In this document: one piece after another, positions 9,086-17,370 of the stretch | Layout of the letters: each line of letters begins with the position of its first letter | Position numbering within the stretch: the stretch's first letter is position 1 | NCBI GenBank assembly: GCA_025060325.1 | Contig: JANXBW010000037.1 | Coordinates: 1 to 37,179 of the forward strand | DNA length: 37,179 bases | Direction: 5' to 3' | Origin: Thermoguttaceae bacterium | Lineage (GTDB): Bacteria > Planctomycetota > Planctomycetia > Pirellulales > Thermoguttaceae | Notes under the pieces: generated by a model | What the model was told of the DNA's origin: nothing | The model's database searches: none | What the model saw: only the letters and a program-made list of their open reading frames with translations | Translations under genes and position numbers: made by a program

Positions 9086-10309
9086 ATGGCTTGTGGCAGT
9101 GTGATCATCACCGGCTTGGTGTTGTGTTTGGCGGGTTGTGGTCAGGTGGTCTCGCAAGAACAGGGGCCGGGTGGACCCGTGCCTGGGGGACGCAGCACCT
9201 CGCCTTTGCCTGGGATCCTCAGCGAAGAAGAAATTGCCGACGGGTGGATTGCCCTTTTTGATGGCGAAACCCTGTTCGGTTGGCGGGCAGTCGGTCCGGT
9301 CCAGTGGAAAGTGGCCGACGGCGCAATCGTCGCCGATCCAAGCGCCGAGGGATTTTTGTTTACGACAAGTCAATTTGGCGATTTTCAGCTGCGACTAGAA
9401 TTCTTGGCAGAACGTGAGACAAATAGCGGGGTCTTTCTCCGCGCTCCGCTTGAAATTAAAGATGTCGCGGTAGACTGTTACGAAGTCAACATTGCCTCGG
9501 CGGCGGTCAGCGAGTATCCCACCGGCAGTTTGGTGCGACGCCAAAAGGGGCAGGCAATAACTGATCGCTCCGGATGGCGGGAGATGGAAATTGAAGCAAG
9601 CGGCCCAAGGATCACTGTGCGCGTTGATAGTCAGCCAGTGCTAAGTTACGAAGATCCACAACCGGTGCGCCGGGGACATATCGCTCTTCAAGCCAGGCAG
9701 GGAAGGATTGCCTTTCGAAAGATTAAGCTTCGGCCTGTTGGGATGCGGGCTCTTTTTAACAGCAAGGATCTCACCGGCTGGAAGACTCATCCACAATCGG
9801 CAAGTCGGGCTACGGTCACCCCGGAGGGGTACCTGCGGATTCAGGGAGGCCGGGGACAGCTGGAGACAACCGACCTTTTCGCCGATTTCACACTCCAGCT
9901 TGATGTTTATGTCAACGGGAAGGGGTTAAATTCCGGTGTGTTCTTCCGGTGCGTCCCCGGGGAAATGATGAATGGCTACGAGAGTCAGATCCACAATGGG
10001 TATCGCGACGGCGATCGCACTCGGCCGGTCGATGCCGGCACAGGGGCTATCTTCCGGAGACAGAATGCGCGCAAAGTCGTGAGTAATGACTTCGAGTGGT
10101 TCACGAAGACCATTCATGTGGATGGTCCACACATGGCAGTTTGGGTCAACGGATACCAGGTCACTGACTGGACGGACAATCGGCCGCCGCATGTGAATCC
10201 TCGGCAAGGTCTTCGGCTGGAGGCAGGCTCGATCATTTTGCAAGGCCACGATCCTGGCACGGACATTCTCTTTCGTAACATTCGCATTGCTGAACTCCCG
10301 GCTCGCTAG
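9086..10309 (+). CDS. Lipoprotein with two DUF1080 (3-keto-disaccharide hydrolase-like) domains
   Basis: This exported lipoprotein of 407 aa carries two DUF1080 (LamG-like beta-sandwich) domains. The signal peptide ends in lipobox LAGC (Cys18), followed by a Gly/Pro-rich linker. Domain 1 (about 50-217) begins DGWIALFDGETLFGW and has SGVFLR. Domain 2 (about 218-405) begins MRALFNSKDLTGWKTH, has NSGVFFRCVPGE and GYESQIHNGY, and ends DILFRNIRIAEL. DUF1080 is annotated as 3-keto-disaccharide hydrolase in Pfam and is greatly expanded in planctomycetes, where it is linked to carbohydrate breakdown. Domain 2 keeps the typical signature better than domain 1, which may be a binding module. The start at 9086 has AAGGGAG upstream and places the lipobox correctly; the longer frame to 8981 would bury it. 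Confidence 0.9.
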   Translation: MACGSVIITGLVLCLAGCGQVVSQEQGPGGPVPGGRSTSPLPGILSEEEIADGWIALFDGETLFGWRAVGPVQWKVADGAIVADPSAEGFLFTTSQFGDFQLRLEFLAERETNSGVFLRAPLEIKDVAVDCYEVNIASAAVSEYPTGSLVRRQKGQAITDRSGWREMEIEASGPRITVRVDSQPVLSYEDPQPVRRGHIALQARQGRIAFRKIKLRPVGMRALFNSKDLTGWKTHPQSASRATVTPEGYLRIQGGRGQLETTDLFADFTLQLDVYVNGKGLNSGVFFRCVPGEMMNGYESQIHNGYRDGDRTRPVDAGTGAIFRRQNARKVVSNDFEWFTKTIHVDGPHMAVWVNGYQVTDWTDNRPPHVNPRQGLRLEAGSIILQGHDPGTDILFRNIRIAELPAR

Positions 10310-12318
10310 GTGCCAGCGAAACCGTGTGTTCAAAACGTAAAAGCGCAGGCCGGCCCAATTACTGCCGGGCCTACCCTGGAAGCTCCGCTCAGGTACAGCC
10401 CGGAAAACCAGGTGTCACGTTGACAATTCTCTTCTCCCCGGGACGTCTCCGGTGTCGGCACCGCGTCACGGAGCGGCTTGTCAAGATCCCCTGGGCTTAG
10501 GGTGCTTTAGAACCCGAGGGCTGGGGAATATGATCGGAGGAGGGCACTTCGTCAACTGAAAATGGACGTTGGCGGAAACACCCGGCAGGACCTCGGCGTT
10601 AAAACGCGAGCCATCAAGTCGTTTACCGGTATGCCCTAGCGACTTAGCAGCGCGGCACGGCGATGGGGATAGCAAGTCTGGAGTCATCGCATGTCGTACA
10701 CAAAAGGGGGGGCCGGTGAGCTTTTGTTTGGTCGGAAGGCAAGCGGATAAGCCCCCGGGGCAGTTTGGTGCCGAATTCAGGACTTCGGCCGACTGGGAAG
10801 TCATGGTAGCTGCGAAAATAAGGTGCGGTCGATGGCCACCTGGGTAGCAGCGAGGGGATGTCCGATTTGATCCCGGCGAAGGAAATGTTGACTTTGATCC
10901 CAACCAAGAAAACTATGTCCAAGCAGATAGAACGTCTCCTCCTTTGGTGACGTTTGGGCAACCGCCGAGTTTACGAAGAAGCGATTTCGCCAACAAAACT
11001 TATTCCGCCAGGTGCAAGTGGCTTTCGTCGGCGCAACATCTCGTTAAAGGGCTAAGCCTAAGGTGCCAGTGAGCACCGATTTCGAAATGATTGACGCAAA
11101 GCGGAAAGGCTTGCGGGAATTTCGGGGCACAGCCCGCAAGATGGGTCAATCCTTTGATGTCCGCTCGCGGATCTTCGTGGTCCGTTTGAATAGCATCCGC
11201 CAGAACCGAAAGGCCAATTGAAGAATACGACCGGCGGGAGTTTCACCACCGGTTTCGCTCCGCGGCTATCTACCTAAATAGCTCGCCGCCGGAAGTGTAA
11301 CATTAGCACGTCAACTCGATCGTTCCAAATAAGGACGCTTGATCGTAGAAGTCGAAAACCGCCTCCTAGCCCCCGGAGCGCCGAATTATTCCGCGCAGGC
11401 AAGTTCTTTCGCATTGTCGCCCAAGTTTAGGTCAACTATTCCCTTGTTTTAGAATCGGCAAAAGGTCACCAAGTCACCGCCGCTTCCGTCCGGCCGAACC
11501 GCTAGCTGAGCTTTACGCGTGGTTTCGGTGACGGCTCCGGTCTTGCGACCGGCCGGACTTCTTCTAAATCCTCGTAGCAAACGCAGCTAAGCGCTAGACT
11601 TTTCCCAGATACTATATTCGTTCAAATTCGCCCATCGCAATCCGGAGGTGGTTCAATGCCCCGGCGAAAAACTCGGATCGCCGCCCACATGCGCCACGCT
11701 TGCCCGGCAGTAGCTTCCGCGCGGCCGGTCCCTTGGGGCAAATGGATGACAATTGTCCATCCCCTTGATGCCGTCAACGGTACGGTCACGGGTCGGCACG
11801 TAGTTCTCGCCTCTTGTTTTGCCAAATGACTAATTCGCGGCTGGCTGCGCCACTGGCCTAACACGGATTTTGGTCACCCCGGCAGGCGAAACACAGATCG
11901 TTTTCGTTTGTAACTTGTGCTCCACACAGTCCCCCTGAATCCCGGAGCACCGCCCAAGAATTGGTGTACAACAGTCGGAGTTGATGCACAAGGATCGTTT
12001 GGCGTTGCTAAAAGGAGGGTGACCTTTTTGCATCGTATGCCTTAACCACGCGGGTTGCGCTTTCGGCTATCCTTTCCTGCCTTAAAAGCAGGCTTTTCGC
12101 GAAGCGCCAAGCTCGAAGTGCGGACCGGTGACGTTCCTTACGAGAACTCGGGAATTTTGCCTCCCTCGAGGTCCCGGGTGAGCTCTGTAGGGTAATTACT
12201 CCCCGAAGAACCTACGGGAAACAGGCACTTGAGAGGAGCCAATTCGCGGCAATCGGCGCGCACAAGTCTTTTTACAGTCTCTGGAGGGGCCTCCGCAGCG
12301 ATGCTGAGAGCACGAAAT
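10310..12318. other. Long gene-poor region
   Basis: Over 2 kb holds no convincing gene. A 105-codon minus frame (10644-10961) owes its protein-like look to a 27-base repeat, annotated separately. A TAGAAT box occurs at 11450-11455 with no gene nearby. The remaining frames lack ribosome binding sites and known motifs. The size suggests decayed genes or slowly lost insertions rather than regulation alone. Confidence 0.4.
10848..10919 (-). repeat. 27-base tandem repeat, second locus (partial units)
   Basis: Read on the minus strand, units at 10901-10875 and 10874-10848 both begin GGGATCAAA and are 27 bases long; a third partial unit covers 10919-10902. Unit 10901-10875 (GIKVNISFA when translated) closely resembles the units at 16868-16975 on the plus strand (GMKVNILFA). 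No gene surrounds them. Confidence 0.6.
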
Positions 12319-12348
12319 TTGGCTGACCTTGCGCAAGTTTATTGTACT
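12319..12348 (+). promoter_or_regulatory. Weak promoter candidate for the DUF2569 operon
   Basis: TTGGCT (12319-12324) and TGTACT (12343-12348) are 18 bases apart. An alternative is the TAGAAT box at 12426-12431, but that overlaps the proposed start codon. Neither is strong. Confidence 0.2.
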
Positions 12349-12429
12349 GGGCCCGTCGTAATCTTATGGATAGCGCGAAGGGATCTGGTGACGTAGAGTA
12401 GAACTTCTTGGGACACGGGAGAGCTTAGA

Positions 12430-13158
12430 ATAGCCGGCAACATTCAGATTTGTGGACAGTGCGGGACGCGTGTCTGGCCCATGAGCGACGGGACATGCCC
12501 GGCCTGCAGGGTCAGGAGTTTTGCCGCATCCTATCCACCAACGGGGCAGGTCACTTTAGCGAGTTTGCCTACCGTCCCGGTGGCTGGGATAGAAGAAAAG
12601 CCGGGGGTGTCTATCCCTGAAACTGCGAGGCCCGCTATTGACGAGAAACTGAAAGGCATCGGTGGGTGGTTGCTTGTACCAGCAATTGGCATGACGGCAA
12701 GTGTGATTATAGGCTGGTGCGGCTTACCGGTAATCACTTGGAGTTTGCTGGACGTAGAGTCGGTAAATCCTGGCTCCCTGGTGTACATGACCATAAAATA
12801 TATCGTGGAACTGGGTCTTCTTTGGTGGTGCACTTTGTTACTCTTCGATTTTTTTGCTAAGAAAAAAGAATTTCCCCGTCTAATCATTACCTTTCTCGCC
12901 TGTCGGGTGGCAGTGTTTGCCGCATGTCTCTGCCTGGGTCTAATCGTGTTTGTTGGGGAGGGGAAGCTTGTTACTATGCTCCAGGTTTTCGCCGACCAAC
13001 AACATGTCGGTGGACTCGGAGCTTATGACCACGACGTTATGTTTTCGACCTTAGTTTTACTTAATGAGAACGACGTTGAGGCTGCTGCCTTTGCCGCGGC
13101 GATTTGGGTCCCTTACTTCAAGTTTTCAAAGCGGGTGAAAGCCACATTTGTAAACTAA
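12430..13158 (+). CDS. Zinc-ribbon plus DUF2569-like membrane protein, non-canonical start
   Basis: This membrane protein begins with a zinc ribbon and continues into a DUF2569-like region (KLKGIGGWLLVPAIGM) with about four hydrophobic helices at roughly 76-100, 115-135, 145-170 and near the C-terminus. The first ATG (12481) splits the ribbon: only CPAC follows it, while CGQC is encoded in frame upstream at 12451-12462, giving C-x2-C-x11-C-x2-C. Upstream there is no in-frame ATG, GTG or TTG before a stop at 12394. GGGAG at 12417-12421 sits exactly 8 bases before an in-frame ATA at 12430, matching the spacing seen at other genes here. I therefore place the start at ATA (242 aa); a mutated or misread ATG is possible, as is the 225-aa form from 12481. 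It is followed at 10 bases by the next gene. The function is unknown. Confidence 0.72.
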   Translation: MAGNIQICGQCGTRVWPMSDGTCPACRVRSFAASYPPTGQVTLASLPTVPVAGIEEKPGVSIPETARPAIDEKLKGIGGWLLVPAIGMTASVIIGWCGLPVITWSLLDVESVNPGSLVYMTIKYIVELGLLWWCTLLLFDFFAKKKEFPRLIITFLACRVAVFAACLCLGLIVFVGEGKLVTMLQVFADQQHVGGLGAYDHDVMFSTLVLLNENDVEAAAFAAAIWVPYFKFSKRVKATFVN

Positions 13159-13168
13159 GGAGTTTCCG

Positions 13169-14059
13169 ATGACGGCCAGCCGCTTCCGATTGCCCTTGGT
13201 CGTGTTAGCAGCTACCGTGCTGGGTGGTCAAGTTCTGAACGGAGTACCTGCCCAGGAGACATCGGGCTACGATGGGCCTAAAACAGAAATAATTAACGGT
13301 CAAAGTTCTCAACATGGCCAGCCTGTTGCCGAAATCTGCCAACTTGCGGAGAAGCTTTTGAGCTACGCTCCGCAGGAATCGGATCGTCGACTTGCGCGGG
13401 AATTGATCGAAAAGACCCAATGTGATGTACAGCCACTCGCCCGATTACTTAAAACGGATCAGACTGAGCAGCAAACGGTCGTGCGAGTCCTCGGAGGATT
13501 GCCCGCAGAGGTAAAGTTCCATGTGTTCCTCTTGTCCTTCGTAACCCGCCGACCTGTGCCACGGGGTTTGACAGACGCCGCCCTAGAATCGTTGGTCCGA
13601 GATGGTGCGATACAAAAGGATTGTGCACGCTTATTTCAAGCACCACCGGTGCAGCAGTGTCTAGCCAAGCTCGAAGAGATTTCGCCAGAAAAATTGCCTG
13701 AAGTGCTTGGCTTTTTGGCTCGCATCTACTGGGTGGAGGAGAATCCCTTTAGTATCAAACTCACCACTTGGGCGGCCGATTCGTGCGCTGCTGTGACACG
13801 GGACATTGTCTTTGTGGAAATTGTCAACCAAACTGTGACGGCGCGGTTGCTTGTTCAAGCCGGGATACTGAAAATCCCTGCCGAAACTGTTGCGGAGTTC
13901 CGTTGGAGTGGATGGCCGCCGATTAAGATTCCGCTTTCCGTCAAGCCGTTTACTAGGGCTGATCGTCCCCGGCTCGAAAAGTTACTCAACAGTCAGCACG
14001 CGGTTTACTCGCGGGAGGCGAAAAAGGCATTAGATAATTTGTTTAGATTAACTGGATAA
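13169..14059 (+). CDS. Secreted protein of unknown function
   Basis: I do not recognise a family for this 296-aa protein. A signal peptide is clear: basic TASRFR, a hydrophobic stretch LPLVVLAATVLGG, and a likely cut near VPAQE (about residue 29). The mature part is helix-rich and soluble-looking, with repeated Leu/Glu segments (AEKLLSYAPQESDRRLARELIEK, then ARLLKTDQTEQQTVVRVL) that could form a helical-repeat fold, and Cys residues at about positions 56, 89, 152 and 164. AAGGAG lies 6 bases before the ATG. It starts 10 bases after the DUF2569 membrane protein, so the two are almost certainly co-transcribed and may act together at the membrane. No catalytic motif is visible. Confidence 0.8.
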   Translation: MTASRFRLPLVVLAATVLGGQVLNGVPAQETSGYDGPKTEIINGQSSQHGQPVAEICQLAEKLLSYAPQESDRRLARELIEKTQCDVQPLARLLKTDQTEQQTVVRVLGGLPAEVKFHVFLLSFVTRRPVPRGLTDAALESLVRDGAIQKDCARLFQAPPVQQCLAKLEEISPEKLPEVLGFLARIYWVEENPFSIKLTTWAADSCAAVTRDIVFVEIVNQTVTARLLVQAGILKIPAETVAEFRWSGWPPIKIPLSVKPFTRADRPRLEKLLNSQHAVYSREAKKALDNLFRLTG

Positions 14060-14721
14060 GCTTTTTCAGTGGTACCAAGATTTCGTAGATGGCCAAACGC
14101 TGATTCTGTCCGGATCTTCGTGGATGAGAGCTGGTGGGTGAACCAACCGGAATATCAACATGACTATGGGGCCACGTGTGCCGGCGAGATATCTCTCCCC
14201 AAAAAAGAGCCCCAGAAGCGGGAAGCCGCCATGAGGATGATCGCCCGCAATGCCTGGCGAATCTTCGGGCAATCGGCGCACTGGTGGCTCTGAAGGAAAT
14301 AACGAAGCCGGACTTGGAGGCGATGGGGCAGGAGAGCGGTCGCATATGCGGTAGAGTTTGCCGGGAAAACCCCCGGAAGCTTGGTCATCCACAGACGCTT
14401 CTAGGTAGCAAGCTCGGTGCCCGCTGGGAATTTCATGTATCGGATAGTTCGGGCCTTATCGGCTGGCGAGGTTTTTGGCGATCGTTTGCGAACCCTTTTG
14501 GTTTTTCTCCGACTCGGGGCTCATCACGTGGGCTCCTCGGACGGCTTCAATTGTTGCGCGGTCGCCGGCATCTAAGTGGGATCGGTGAACATTCGGGCCA
14601 GCGCGGATGAAACTTCTTTCGCCTGGAAGCGAGGATTGCCGGAGCGTCTGGATCATTCCTCACCAAATGGCCACCATTACCACCAGTAGTGCCAAGGTGG
14701 CAAGGAGTGTCACGGACGGAC
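14060..14721. other. Gene-poor region before the repeat array
   Basis: No gene is supported. Overlapping frames on both strands (for example 14176-14610 plus) have no motif and no ribosome binding site. If the array beyond is a CRISPR relic, any leader could lie here or on the other side, but no AT-rich leader is apparent. Confidence 0.35.
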
Positions 14722-14997
14722 GAGCTTCCTCCCGTGGACGGGGGTGCCAGGGAACCGGCGGGGCCGTAACTGGCAGCCACCCCACCGCTCTCCCGTGGAC
14801 GGGGGTACCGGATTCCGCCGGCGTGGTGGCGATGATTCGTAGCCGGCTCCCTCGCGTAGACGGGGGTACCGCCGAGCGGGCCAACGGGAAAATGTGTCAG
14901 GAACCCAGCTCCCTCCCGTGGACGGGGCTACGATTACAAACCTGGTACGCCCCATCAGCCAAGAAAATAGTTCCTCCCGGAGGACGAGGGTACCACA
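14722..14997. CRISPR. Relic CRISPR-like array, type I-E-like repeats
   Basis: Five copies of CCCGTGGACGGGGGTACC or close variants have cores starting at 14731, 14792, 14853, 14915 and 14976, giving periods of 61, 61, 62 and 61 bases. Copy 2 matches this core exactly; copy 1 differs at 1 base, copies 3 and 4 at 2, and copy 5 has a substitution and an indel. Most copies are preceded by GCTCCCT or a similar sequence. The core holds the inverted repeat CCCGT-GG-ACGGG. Intervening segments are unrelated to each other. A 28-29 base hairpin repeat with 32-33 base spacers is the type I-E geometry, and the sequence resembles type I-E repeats. The variation between copies and the absence of cas genes suggest a dead array. 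The period is not a multiple of 3, which argues against a coding repeat. Confidence 0.6.
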
Positions 14998-15464
14998 CCA
15001 CCTCCCGAGCAATAATCAACGGGGCAAGTTGCCAGGCCACTCTCCTCGAAGGTGCGCGAGGGCAACCGCAAGCCCGGGATCCCTAACGCCCTGACCTCCT
15101 GGACCGTCCCCTCGATGCTCCCTAGCACCCTCACCAACAAATACTCGCACTCTGGAATCTCCAGCGGCTTGGGCGCAGAGGTTCGTCCGATCCTCCGAGT
15201 TCCCTTTGCCACTTCCAGGACCACGTAAACCTCAAACGGGAGGTGGGAATTGAACTGTCGGGCGGGGTAGGGCTTCCTCCCGGGTGCCGCAGGGGAGGCG
15301 GCCGGGGCAACTGCTGCCGGCTGGGAAGTAACCGTCACTATCGCTCCCGCTTGTCTTGAGGGTGGCTTGCCGGCCCAATCTTTCGTTTTCTTGCCGGATC
15401 CTGAGGGAGAGCATCCCACGGCCAACACCTCCCCCCAAATCACTCCGATCAGTGGGCTTTTCAT
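14955..15464 (-). CDS. Small putative lipoprotein, 3' end overlapping the repeat array
   Basis: This 169-aa predicted lipoprotein has no family I recognise. The start at 15464 has GGAGGGGAAGGA just upstream, the best site in the frame. The N-terminus (MKSPLIGVIWGEVLAVGC) ends in a lipobox-like AVGC (Cys18), although the hydrophobic stretch is short and contains a Glu. A low-complexity Ala/Pro/Ser linker (about 40-62) leads to a better-folded part, FEVYVVLEVAKGTRR and EYLLVRVLGSIEGTVQEV (about 77-125). The last 15 or so residues lie within the fifth array repeat, so the original C-terminus may have been lost. The longer frame to 15686 has no support. It could be a truncated gene. Confidence 0.55.
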   Translation of the reverse strand: MKSPLIGVIWGEVLAVGCSPSGSGKKTKDWAGKPPSRQAGAIVTVTSQPAAVAPAASPAAPGRKPYPARQFNSHLPFEVYVVLEVAKGTRRIGRTSAPKPLEIPECEYLLVRVLGSIEGTVQEVRALGIPGLRLPSRTFEESGLATCPVDYCSGGGVVPSSSGRNYFLG

Positions 15465-16029
15465 ACACTGTCCTTCCCCTCCGCTGATGGCACCTGCCCG
15501 GAATGTTATCCCGCGCTTCAAAACAGGTAGCAATCCCGCCGAGAATCGAAGAGGCATCGGCACATATGTGAATGCAGGTCGAAGAGCGCCGGCTTCCCGG
15601 ATCAACCCGCGGTCGAAGTCCCGACCAGCCGCTACTGATGGATTCCTTGCCAACACCCCCGCTTTTATGCCACCGTCAACCCCCATTGTGCTGGGGGACC
15701 TGTCCTACTCAATGGGCCCGGGGCGGCCCTCAGGCGGGAACCGTATGGCGGCAAATACCGCCACTCGGGAAGGATAGCCCAAGCAGCTGAACTTGATATC
15801 GCCGAAAAAAAGCTCGACCCTTCTCTATGACTTCTACGAGCAACCCGCTTGGCGCTACACTTCCGTTGTGGAGCTACTTAGCGGCGGGTGCTCCAGGCAC
15901 TGTGGCCAGCTGTGGGCTGGGTAGCACGATGGGCGATGTTGGCTCGTGACAGTTGGCTTGTTTCAGTGGGCTTACGGTCCGGGGCAGAACCCGTCCGGGC
16001 GGTCGATCTTATGGATCTTTATCATCCAC

Positions 16030-16067
16030 ACCGAGACAAGCGACAATACCGAGACACACGCGACAAT
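16030..16067 (+). repeat. Two-copy imperfect tandem repeat
   Basis: ACCGAGACAAGCGACAAT (16030-16047) is followed directly by ACCGAGACACACGCGACAAT (16048-16067). No function is apparent. Confidence 0.5.
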
Positions 16068-16867
16068 TTGGACATCCTGGCGGCCTCGGCGGTGCCAGAA
16101 CGGGCCCAGCGGGTACCTATCCTGGTGATACGAACCCGTTCGCGTAACCGCTGGCCCACGATCCTCCCGCAAGTTCGGGCGATGAGAATATCCGATTGGC
16201 AAAGGCGTTTATGATTAGGCTAACCGCCGGCACTGTTGACAATTGGTTGGGGAGAACCCAATCATGTATTGCGAGTTTGTTCCCCCCGCCAAATAGTTTT
16301 TGGCCGGGATGAGTTGGAAGAATGACCGAGGCGAATTCCGCCGCTTGCTGCGGGCGTTTTGATGATCCCTGGAGCTAGGTGCTTCGTTGAGCGTGGTCTC
16401 ATCGGCGGGCTCCGTCCGCGTTTACAGGAAGCACGGATCACCGTCTTTGAGTTGCCGGTTATCGAGCAAGAAGCGCTTGTTGACGACGTGGATCAGTGGG
16501 CAGAGCAGATGCTCTTAGGAGGCACGGATAGGACACATCAAGTGGCCTCCTGATCCTCGGCGCATTCGACCTCAACGCGTGGGTGTTCCACCCTTGCCGG
16601 CACTCCAAGGGGATGTGTTCGTCGTGGGCGAGCCTGCCCGCCCCCACACGGATAAGTGGTCTAACAATACCTGGCCAGGCAACCGCGGCATCCCGTGCGC
16701 CGACATGCGGGCTTTCATGCTGCCGGTGCAGGAGTGGACGCTCCCGAACCTTCGGCCGCCGCCGACGTAACTTTCGCCAGCAGAGAGGGTTCGTCTGTCA
16801 GTTCTTCAAGGAACCTGCCTACGCTAAAGTTTCGGTGGGGAACTATTCGGATGCGGCTCTGTTGGCT

Positions 16868-16975
16868 GGTATCAAGGTCAAGTTTGCCCACGCCGGTATG
16901 AAAGTGAACATTCTCTTTGCCGGCATCGAAGGGAGCATTCTCTTCGCCAGGAGCAAAGTGGCAATACGTCGCGGC
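16868..16975 (+). repeat. 27-base tandem repeat, four units
   Basis: Four head-to-tail 27-base units begin at 16868, 16895, 16922 and 16949. The working consensus is GG-ATC-AAA-GTG-AAC-ATT-CTC-TTC-GCC, written as codons; it would encode GIKVNILFA. Units 2 and 3 are closest and the outer units have diverged. The same unit, inverted, occurs at 10848-10919. The unit length keeps a reading frame, but no credible gene surrounds either copy. Confidence 0.7.
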
Positions 16976-17370
16976 TTGTGTTCGCAGCCCTCATGACTTC
17001 CTGCCCGCTCGAAGCCCTCTATTCGGCAAAAGAATTTCGCTCCGGCCTCATTCGGATTCGTTTTTGACTTAGAGCAAAATCCCCCTGTCCCCTGTACGGC
17101 TAGCTTAAATCCGCACGCCTTCAATCTTCTAAAGACGAGGAACTCACAGCATTACCCTCGACTGGCGTTGACGAGGTTTGGCCGGCCGAGCTGAGGTCGA
17201 GGGTCTTTCGCCCGCGGAGCGGACGCAAAGTCCCCTCTTTCGCCCAACAAGACCCAGGCAATTTGCAATGACACGCAGGTTCTACCTTGGCTTGCCTACA
17301 CCAGCGGCGGACTCTCTCCGGCCTTGCCGGCTACGCTAGCAAAAAAGTTGATCGGAAGCTTCTCCGAAAC

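Larger units (their letters stand above)
15465..17370. other. Long gene-poor region with repeats
   Basis: About 1.9 kb without a convincing gene. It contains a short tandem repeat near 16030 and the 27-base repeats at 16868-16975, listed separately. Frames such as 15888-16214 and 16359-16553 (plus) have no recognisable motif; the latter includes a protein-like run (VIEQEALVDDVDQWAEQ) that could be a relic. Confidence 0.35.

Noticed and set aside
10644-10961. 105-codon minus-strand open frame
   Set aside because: Its protein-like part is the 27-base repeat, and there is no ribosome binding site or coherent domain.
12241-12345. Possible TPP riboswitch (CTGAGA string at about 12303)
   Set aside because: The rest of the conserved core is missing and the downstream gene is not a thiamine gene.
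14607-15086. 159-codon plus-strand frame through the repeat array
   Set aside because: The repeat period (61-62) is not a multiple of 3, so repeats fall in different frames; composition is not protein-like.
15888-16214. 108-codon plus-strand frame in the gene-poor region
   Set aside because: No motif or ribosome binding site, and it spans an unrelated tandem repeat.
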